Shown here: one piece after another, positions 57,820-64,000 of the stretch | Position numbering within the stretch: the first letter of the stretch is position 1 | Layout: every line of letters starts with the position of its first letter | Assembly (NCBI RefSeq): GCF_030272615.1 | Contig: NC_081410.1 | Span: forward strand, 290,591,957-290,655,956 | DNA: 64,000 nt | Direction: 5' to 3' | DNA from: Cryptomeria japonica | Taxonomy: Eukaryota > Streptophyta > Pinopsida > Cupressales > Cupressaceae | Notes under the pieces: generated by a model | What the model was told of the DNA's origin: nothing | The model's database searches: none | What the model saw: the letters and a program-made list of their open reading frames with translations, nothing else | Program-made: the position numbers and the translations under genes

Positions 57820-60243
57820 CTAGATACTTTTTATGATATCCTCGGCATGGACAACCATTTGTTTCATGTCATTCATCGAAGTCTTTAATTCCTCTAGCTC
57901 ACGACCTTTGATGTTACCCTTGGTCCTTGTATTAGCTTTGGTCCTCTTTTCATGACCCTTCTTGTCTGGTTGATCTTTATCACCATCCTTCTCTACATTG
58001 TTCTCAAATCTATTGATCATGATGTTCATGTTATCCACCGAAGCTTTGAGGATCTAAAAATTTTGATCCACTATCTTCTTAGCATTGAGTTCTAGTCTAT
58101 CAACTCTGCTACCCAAATTGTTCATTTTATTTTCCATAACTTTAATCTCCTTGTTATCTTCCATCTCATTGACCTATTTATCCATTGCTATGATTTTACC
58201 CACCATACATTCAATAGCTTCCACATTGTGAAGTACATCAACTAGTTCCTTAACATGTTCCGCCAGGGGCTTATCACCAACCTTAACTCTTGTCATAGCC
58301 TTCATATCAGTCTTTATACTATTAATATCATTCACCATGGTTCTGATGGTATCACAGAAATCTTTTATGGTATCATTATCACTGATACCACTTTTATCCC
58401 CTTTATCCTCCTTTTGCAGACTTGTAGTGTTCAAACCCTCAATATTGCCCATCACCAAGTTTTCCTCCCCCACTTTATCTTGACCCTCATCCTTCTTGTT
58501 CTCCTCAAATTCCTCCTTAGATTCAATCAGAACATGGTTGATTTCTTTATTGTTTCCCTTTTTAGTGTTCTTCCTCTGAATCTACTTTCCAATTGCTTTC
58601 CCTTTCTTTTTTTTTTAATAATTTTTTTCTCAAAAGATTCAGTTTCAGACTCCAAAATGTCTCTGTCCACCACAATCATTTTCCTGTTAGCCTTATTCCT
58701 CCCTTGTTTACTAGTCTCTTCTGAATCTCCCTTAGTCTCTTAATCAAAGTTGAATCCACTGGCTTCACTCTCTGTAGTCTCATCTCTTGCATTTTTGCCT
58801 CTAATAGGCTTTTCAATGCATTTACCCTTGAGCATTTTATAAACCAGAACCATAAGCCCTTGGTGGAGGGCATGCTCACCTTTGGGATCTTTCTGAACCT
58901 CCTTAATAGTGTGGTCCAGTGAAAAATTTAAGAAACCCCCTCTCAAAAAATTGAATAAAATCTTGGCGAATTTTTAATTTTCTTTTTCCAAATAATAATT
59001 TTTATTGGCTAATCTTTCCTTTTTTTGATGAAAAATATTAATTTTATTGGCGAATTTTTTATATCAATTTTTTTGGGTAGAAAATATTGGTGAATATTGA
59101 AAAATAATAAGAGTATGCATTAATTACTATTGCGAATCCTTTCATTTAAAAAATAATTTTTTTATACAAAAGTAGAGGGTTGAAGGTGGAAATCATTAAC
59201 AAGTTTAAAGGGCAGGCTCTACTTTATTTAGTTTCTACCATTAATTTAAAATAATCTAATAACCCTCTTTATAATTTGTGAGATAAAATGTACCAACAAT
59301 TTGTAATACTCATGGGGCCAAAAATTTCTTTTAGACGATTGGTTTTCATTGAGGTCAAACAATTCAAAATCAATTTCAACCCCTACAAGCATTACAACTT
59401 GTAGGTAAAATTTACCTCATGGAACAATGAAGGTCATTGGATTATATTTTAAATCCATGGTGGAAACTAAAGATTGTTGATATAACCCTAAAGTAACTAA
59501 TAATTTTGATATATTATTAGCACATTAATTTAGATTTCTATAATAAATTATAAAAAAGTTGGTGAATTTGATCCAATCATGTATTGAATAATGTGGTGAA
59601 TCTTTTAGTTAAAAAAATTCAATAAAATAAATTCTCTAGTGATTTAAGTTACACTAAAATAAAAATTTGTACAAATGTGGCAATTCAGGTCATCTTAGGA
59701 GTTGAACTTATTAGCCAAATTTTGATTCCCAAATTTCAAAAAATAGCCAATTGGCGAATATTAGCCACTAAAGTTTTCACTGGTGTGGTCCATAGAATAG
59801 GCTAGGTAATAAGGCAAGCTCACCTTTTCTCCATGTCAGAAATGGTTGAGCAAGACAAAGTGATGACCATAGGCTCTAGTAAACCTACCATCCAAAGTAA
59901 TGTAGGTGATAGAAGCAAATAAAACAAACCTCCATGGCCTGCAAATCCTCTTTGGGGCATGGTAGGAATTGTCAATTTTCACCATCTTTCTCCTCTCATC
60001 ATCTGTGACTGGGAACTTGTCCGTTGCTTTATCTGATATGTTGTGGTCCCTATAAAATTTCATGCCCTTAGTAATCATCCTCGTAGCCTCAGCAATGACC
60101 TCCTCGTCAACATTCATCATCTGGGACCCGACCAAGATTTTGCCATTTTTCCAGTTCTTGATGAAATAATTGGTGATTGTGGGATCTTTCCCACTTATCC
60201 TTTCCATGAACACATTCAGACCCCCTGCTGAAGGATATCCCAC
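57820..60243 (-). pseudogene. Unknown ORF in the LINE1 3' part, split by hAT1
   Basis: From MGYPSAGGLNVFMERISGKD; without hAT1 and one copy of its target duplication the frame reads LAYSMDHT-IKEVQKDPKGEH in phase, about 515 codons. The N-terminal 190 residues look globular (NGKILVGSQMMNVDEEVIAE, AYGHHFVLLNHF). They are followed by a long Lys/Glu-rich, coiled-coil-like part (KKIIKKKKGKAIGK, TMVNDINSIKTDMKAMTRVK, VDNMNIMINRFENNVEKDGD) ending at 57820. I do not recognise the family. The segment NHYLLMIVQIL...FIADAIHGGL...LLMHLFLFKG of the Ins-H gene aligns by eye with HHFVLLNHF...YYLAYSMDHT...GLMVLVYKML here, so the two may be related. Several stops (TGA 59836, TAA near 58740, TAGs). Confidence 0.65.
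58917..59782. mobile_element. hAT1: short non-autonomous hAT transposon
   Basis: 866 bases with terminal inverted repeats cagtgaaaaattta (left) and, on the other strand, cagtgaaaactttag (right), flanked by exact 8-base duplications gtgtggtc (58909-58916, 59783-59790). Eight-base duplications and a ca-g start are hAT hallmarks. AT-rich, no ORF. Internally it repeats words such as ttggcgaatattagcc. It lacks transposase and depended on another element. Confidence 0.88.
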
Positions 60244-60539
60244 ACTTCACTATTCTTTCTCCAGTCTAAGCAAGAGGTGGGTTCAAATCTTTTCTTATTA
60301 CCTCCCTTTTTTTTAGTCCTTTCCTTAAAACTCCTTCTCTCGGCTTCAAAACCTCTTCTCTGATTTATGTGGAAGCCCTATAAAAATGCCCAGAATCCGT
60401 GCCATACAATTATGATAAGACACCTATATAAATGCTCATTATCTCCAAAATAACCCTGCATCAAAAAAAGTGGAAGAGGTATTAGAAACTATGATTAAAA
60501 GTACCACATTGCCTATCCTGGCTACAGTCTAGATTTAGC

Positions 60540-61326
60540 AGGGATTTCATTTCACTTGCAATCTCATTTTCACCATAACTAGTAATGATGTCTTCCGATT
60601 TGCAAGCCAGGTTGGCAGCCCAATCAGTGCAGCAATTGGTCTCCCTATACACGTGTAAACACACATTTCAAATTCCTCACTAATTTTCTTAGTCGCTTTA
60701 ATAGAATTACTAATTGACCAAGAAGGCAAGAATTTCATATTTAAACAATTGATTATATTCAATGAATCTCCTTCACACCAGACTCTAGTGCATTTGGCTT
60801 CCTTAGCAAGGATCAACCCATGGTAAGCCACCATAGCTTCAGCTACATGGTTTGTCTGGTTTCCTATGGGGATGTTTTTTATGATTTTGCATGTTCCCCA
60901 TTCATCCCTTAGGTTCACTCCACATCCTGTAGCACCTGGATTACCCTTTGAAGCACCATAAAAATTAATTTTCATCCACCCATTGGGTGGGGTGACCCAT
61001 ATCACACCCTCTATAGGATTGATCTGAATGTGCTCTCGACCCTTTAATCTCCACTTATTGTAGATAAATTGATCATCCTTGTCTTGAGGATTATCAATGC
61101 CTCCTATGATATTCATATTTTCCACTATATTTCTTTTTATTTTCTCAAACACAATTTTAGCCTTAGTAACCTTCTCTCTGAAAACTCTGTCATTTCTCTC
61201 TTTCCATATACCCCAACACATATAAGGTAAGGCAAGTTTCCACAATAAAGTGGTAGACTTATTACTTGAAGGATGATGCCAAGAGTTGAAAACCTCTTGA
61301 ATCGACTTTAGGAAGCCCCAACTGAT
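60540..61326 (-). pseudogene. LINE1 C-terminal part with RNase H
   Basis: The minus-strand frame in LINE1 reads ISWGFLKSIQEVFNSWHHPS, LALPYMCWGIWKERNDRVFR (the zinc-binding RVT-associated segment), EGVIWVTPPNGWMKINFYGA, SKGNPGATGCGVNLRDEWG, NHVAEAMVAYHGLILAKEAK and CEGDSLNIINCL, then LPTWLANRK. This is the plant LINE RNase H domain; the first catalytic Asp is Tyr (NFYGAS for NFDGAS), while the Glu and second Asp are present. It is fused by chance with upstream Gyp2 Gag codons, giving an apparent 338-residue frame from 61563. Confidence 0.85.
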
Positions 61327-61342
61327 AGGAGGGGTAACATTG

Positions 61343-62034
61343 CTGAATGAAGGAAGAGATTGAGAATAAGGATGTGGTAAACTATGATAGGTAGGCATGA
61401 GAGATGATTGGGTAACAAATGGAAGACTCATAGGAGGAGGGATGAAGGAATTATGATTAGAGAAGTTACCCCCTTGACTAACATTTATTGGTATGATATT
61501 TTGTGTAGAGGTAGCCATGATGTTAGATGTAAAAGTTGGAACACTTTCCATAGGAGTAGTCAAACGAATGGAATGATTAACTTGACTAGGAGGTTACATG
61601 TATAGCCAAGGACTTCAACACAACTCTTCATAGATATAATATTAGTATCCACAATATGAGCAATACCATGCAATACATCAACACCAAGTTTATCACTTTG
61701 AACCATTATATTTAATCCTTCAATCAATGGTAGAGCCTCACTTTCTGGGTATTGTTGACTCATCCATTGTTGAAGATTTTCCAAATTGATTGTCAATCTT
61801 CACCAATTGGTCAATAGAAACCCTAGTTAGTGATTCATCCATATCATAAGTATTAAGGAAAGAATGAGGATAAACAAAGTCATTTGTAGGATTGGAAGAA
61901 CCACCAACACCCTCATAGAATAAGTTAGTCAAATTAGGCTCCATCTCCTCGGTAATTAAACCTTGGGAAGCCTTTATTCTACAACTTATTATCATGGGGA
62001 TAGTATAGGTTGGACTAATAGTAGTAAAACTCAT
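61343..62034 (-). pseudogene. Gyp2 Gag N-terminal part
   Basis: Three overlapping minus-strand frames from MSFTTISPTYTIPMIISCRI (62034): SNPTNDFVYPHSFLNTYDMD, then TINLENLQQWMSQQYPESEA and GLNIMVQSDKLGVDVLHGIA, then MTTPMESVPTFTSNIMATST with a Pro-rich stretch up to NVTPP where LINE1 enters. Two small frameshifts separate them. No domain is recognisable in this part; the assignment rests on position between primer side and Gag core. Confidence 0.6.
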
Positions 62035-62481
62035 GCACTAAGAGAGGGAAATTTGAAACTTGAAATTTGAATGTTGAATTTTGAAATAATTAAACAATGC
62101 AAAATTTGGGTAAAAATGACTGTTCAATTAATTTGAGAAAATTGAAAAAGATCCCGCAATCTACTAGTAAATTTTTAAAAATTAGGGTTTTGTGAAAATA
62201 ACCTCTTAATTTTTAAAATTAATTTAAAATTGTTCTAAGATTGCAATTTTGAATTTGAACTACATTAACAATCAGATCTAAAATAATTAATCTAAAATTT
62301 AAACAACCCACAAGTTCTATTTTAAATTTAAAAATTAGGGTTTTGAAATTAACCACTAAATTTTTTAAATTCACTTGGAAATCAAACTTGTAAATGAAAT
62401 TTTGAATCTTAAATTGTATAAACACTCAGATCTGAGAACATAGATCAAAAATAAAGGTGTAAGGAGTCAGGTTCACCAAAA
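62035..62481 (-). other. Gyp2 5' untranslated leader with primer side
   Basis: Between Gag and the 5' LTR: AT-rich leader with several 'aaaattagggttttg' repeats (62185-62200, 62330-62345) and, next to the LTR, ttttggtgaacctgactc on the minus strand (62464-62481), the probable primer-binding site. Confidence 0.65.
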
Positions 62482-63481
62482 TGTAATTGGTGGAAAATTA
62501 GGATTTCCACCATAGAAGGGTAAAAACTACTAATTTTACCATTACATTCAAAAGAGGGGTGAATCCAATAGATTCCGTCTTAAATTAGTAATGATAAGGA
62601 CTGAATACTGATTGGATTTGGGGGCGTGTGAATTGATTTTCTCTCTTTTGTGAATTGAAATGCTGAAATTAGGAAAAAGTGTTGAAAATGAAGGTAAAAA
62701 TGCGAAAACAGTGAGCAACGGTCATCAAATTCAGGCATGCGCCTAGGTCTATGTAGTGTATGCAAATTTTGACCAGATCCAAAAATGTTAGGACTAGATC
62801 GCCCATCACTCTGGTCCTAATTTTTTCATATGCCAAAGAGGGTTGATTCATCTCTGCAACTTATGTTGAATCTTAAGATCACAGCTTCATACTTGTTTCC
62901 TACACACAAAAAGAAAGGAAAATAGGTTGGGAATAGGGGCTTGCCTCTATGTGAAGCTTTTTTTGTCTCCACCCAAGATTAGGGTTTCATGAAGTCTTTG
63001 ACAAAATATGATGCAAATATCCACTTTTATGGTTGAATCTTGACTTTGTTGCTGCTCCAAGGCTTAAAGGAAGACTGATTACTTTCTTAGTTTCTTGAAT
63101 GCTTGATCTCATGTGTATAATATATGCTTGTGTTCTTGTGTATGTCAAAATGAGAGGGGAAATCTTCCTTTTATACTTGCCCATCAAAAAACTTGCTAAT
63201 TTCTCGACATGAGCTAACATGTAGCTGGGAATCCCGTTCAAATTTGATAGGGCAAAGGGTTTTAAAGAGGCCCCAATTGAGGAGGACCAAAGCACCACGC
63301 TCTATTCCTACCATAATTTAGGGCTAGGACAAGGTGCCATGATGATGTGCAAGGTCAAAATAATGACATTCTTGCATGGTGCAAGCTGAATTAGGTCCCA
63401 ATCAGGCCTAGGGGTGCAAACGCTAAGGTAGGAACTTGATATGATCAAAATTGTACAAGGGTGCAATTTTAGGATGCTATA
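62482..63481 (-). repeat. Gyp2 right LTR (5' LTR)
   Basis: 1000 bases, tgtaattggtgg to gatgctata (CA mutated to TA). It aligns with 8006-9013. Confidence 0.88.
63167..63177 (-). promoter_or_regulatory. Gyp2 5' LTR TATA box
   Basis: Minus strand agtataaaagg, a strong TATA match kept in both Gyp2 LTRs and, with change, in Gyp1. Confidence 0.55.
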
Positions 63482-63798
63482 GTAGGGCTTGTTCTTACTA
63501 TGAGTCATGTAGGTTTGAAAAATTTGAGAAAGATTACAAAGAAAAGGCTTCATTTGCAGAGTAACCTAAACATTTAATTGAATTGACTACAAAATAGGTA
63601 TAGTAGCATGTACCAAACATGTCATGGTGTGTGATCAAAGAGTACAAACAAAGCCTCATGGTGTGTGCATGAAGTGTAACATTTCCTCCATTTTAAAGTG
63701 ATTGATCATTCTTTACTAGGAGAAATAGCTTTATGGTAGAGTACATGCATCTGAAAGACAAGCACATTGTTACAATGAGATTCCCCCAAGGAAGGACT
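63482..63798 (-). other. Gyp1 internal remnant
   Basis: Continues the Gyp1 3' non-coding region after Gyp2: 'cttactatgagtcatg' and 'gattacaaagaaaaggc' parallel 9224-9275 of Gyp2. No coding region. Confidence 0.6.
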
Positions 63799-64000
63799 TG
63801 TTGGAAATATGTTGGATTTGTTTAAGTGTTGTCATTGATGTCAACACTATATCCCAATTGGAGACTATATGGGTTAGATCTATCCCGGTTAGTCTTGGTG
63901 ATCATTTTGGTTTGGGTTGTGATTTTGATCCAGTATGATCAGGCCTCTAGAATCAATTTTGGATGCTTATTTTGATGGTTATATACTTGCTATATTCTGG
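63799..64000 (+). mobile_element. Cop4: start of a Copia LTR, cut by window end
   Basis: tgttggaaatatg start and, 38 bases in, ttgtcattgatgtcaaca, the motif found at this place in the other Copia LTRs. The rest lies outside the window. Confidence 0.7.

Larger units (their letters stand above)
57588..61326 (-). mobile_element. LINE1: 5'-truncated L1-type LINE with an extra downstream ORF
   Basis: Flanked by a perfect 16-base duplication, aggaggggtaacattg (57572-57587 and 61327-61342), inside Gyp2 gag (NVTPP is read on both sides). Variable, longer duplications are typical of LINE insertion. On the minus strand it starts within the end of the LINE reverse transcriptase protein, runs through RNase H, then a 0.3-kb spacer with an A8 run near 60308, then a second ORF (60243-57820), then a 3' end finishing ..acttaatcaaaa. 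hAT1 is nested in the second ORF. Confidence 0.82.
8006..63481 (-). mobile_element. Gyp2: gag-protease gypsy element, multiply interrupted
   Basis: LTRs 8006-9013 and 62482-63481 bracket the element; flanks are gtaag (8001-8005) and gtagg (63482-63486), a 4/5 match for the target duplication. Removing inserted LTR-S1, Del1 and LINE1 leaves about 6.6 kb. Reading the minus strand from the right: LTR, primer side, Gag N-terminus (61343-62034), Gag core (56982-57571), Gag C-terminus with zinc knuckle (55179-55558 continuing at 11436), protease and a proline-rich tail, then 3' UTR. No reverse transcriptase, RNase H or integrase is present between the protease tail and the 3' LTR, so it looks non-autonomous. 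LTR divergence over the first 250 bases is roughly 14% by eye, which makes it old. Confidence 0.85.
6506..63798 (-). mobile_element. Gyp1: outermost Ty3/gypsy element, partial
   Basis: Only the left LTR (6506-7801) and two internal pieces (7802-8005 and 63482-63798) of this element are visible; everything between is Gyp2 and its nested load. After the LTR comes a polypurine tract read on the minus strand (7802-7818) that matches those of Gyp2 and Gyp4. The 7802-8005 piece aligns with 9014-9220 of Gyp2, and 63482 onward continues with the same 'actatgagtcatg' block that Gyp2 has near 9226, which shows that Gyp2 inserted into a close relative. The right LTR, if present, lies beyond the window or was lost; Cop4 cuts in at 63799. 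Confidence 0.75.

Noticed and set aside
60547-61563. A 338-residue open frame that looks like one protein
   Set aside because: The first 80 residues are Gyp2 Gag and the rest is LINE RNase H, fused by the LINE insertion at 61326; not a real fusion gene.
5644-63798. ggact follows Cop3 and also precedes Cop4, as if the two were ends of one element
   Set aside because: The LTRs belong to different families (starts tgttgaac and tgttggaa) and a five-base match 58 kb apart is easily chance.
1-64000. tRNA, rRNA or small nuclear RNA genes
   Set aside because: No cloverleaf with A and B boxes or rRNA core sequence was seen; tRNA-like words are only primer-binding sites.

Overview
The window looks like intergenic DNA from a large plant genome, most likely a gymnosperm; that is inferred from wall-to-wall, old, diverged LTR retrotransposons, and I saw no species marker. 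I found no host gene with recognisable exons, no rRNA or tRNA gene and no CRISPR array. Almost every coding signal belongs to a transposable element and most are broken. The names used here (Gyp1-4, Cop1-4, LTR-S1-3, Ins-H, LINE1, Del1, hAT1) are mine.

Layout: 1-6505 holds AT-rich DNA, an LTR fragment (about 1860-2553) and a gutted Copia element (Cop3, 3258-5643). From 6506 almost to the end there is one nested stack, read from terminal TG..CA, target-site duplications (TSDs) and resumption of interrupted sequence: Gyp1 (left LTR at 6506) contains Gyp2 (8006-63481, TSD gtaag/gtagg), which contains solo LTR-S1 (11437-55173, TSD atgat), which contains Gyp3 (12280-54768, TSD aaaag), whose left LTR contains solo LTR-S2 (12579-42795, TSD gaagt/gaagc), which contains Cop1 (13051-35882, TSD ccata), which contains Gyp4 (16839-25291) and Cop2 (28000-35545, TSD ttagg/ctagg). 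LTR-S2 also holds Ins-H (35897-42088, 9-base flanking repeat). Gyp3 also holds solo LTR-S3 (47821-48762, TSD tacca). Gyp2 also holds Del1 (55564-56976, TSD agaag) and LINE1 (57588-61326, 16-base TSD), and LINE1 holds hAT1 (58917-59782, 8-base TSD). A further Copia LTR (Cop4) starts at 63799 and runs off the window.

The Ty3/gypsy elements all lie on the minus strand and share one polypurine-tract design and similar primer-side sequence, but carry different gene sets: Gyp2 has gag and protease but no polymerase; Gyp3 has protease, reverse transcriptase, two RNase H domains and integrase but no visible gag; Gyp4 has a 600-residue acidic protein plus protease only. Gyp3 also carries, antisense between integrase and 3' LTR, a decayed plant mobile domain (PMD) gene. 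The Copia elements Cop1 and Cop2 keep single gag-pol frames interrupted almost only by TAG codons.

The least explained piece is Ins-H: a single 1213-codon minus-strand frame of unknown function (36897-40538), with no frameshift but eleven TAA/TAG stops, preceded by three copies of a repeat carrying a conserved hairpin and, in two copies, a G-box. A smaller ORF with similar architecture sits in LINE1, downstream of its RNase H domain. By-eye LTR divergence (about 14% Gyp2, 9% Cop1, 5-6% Cop2, 3% Gyp4) agrees with the nesting order.
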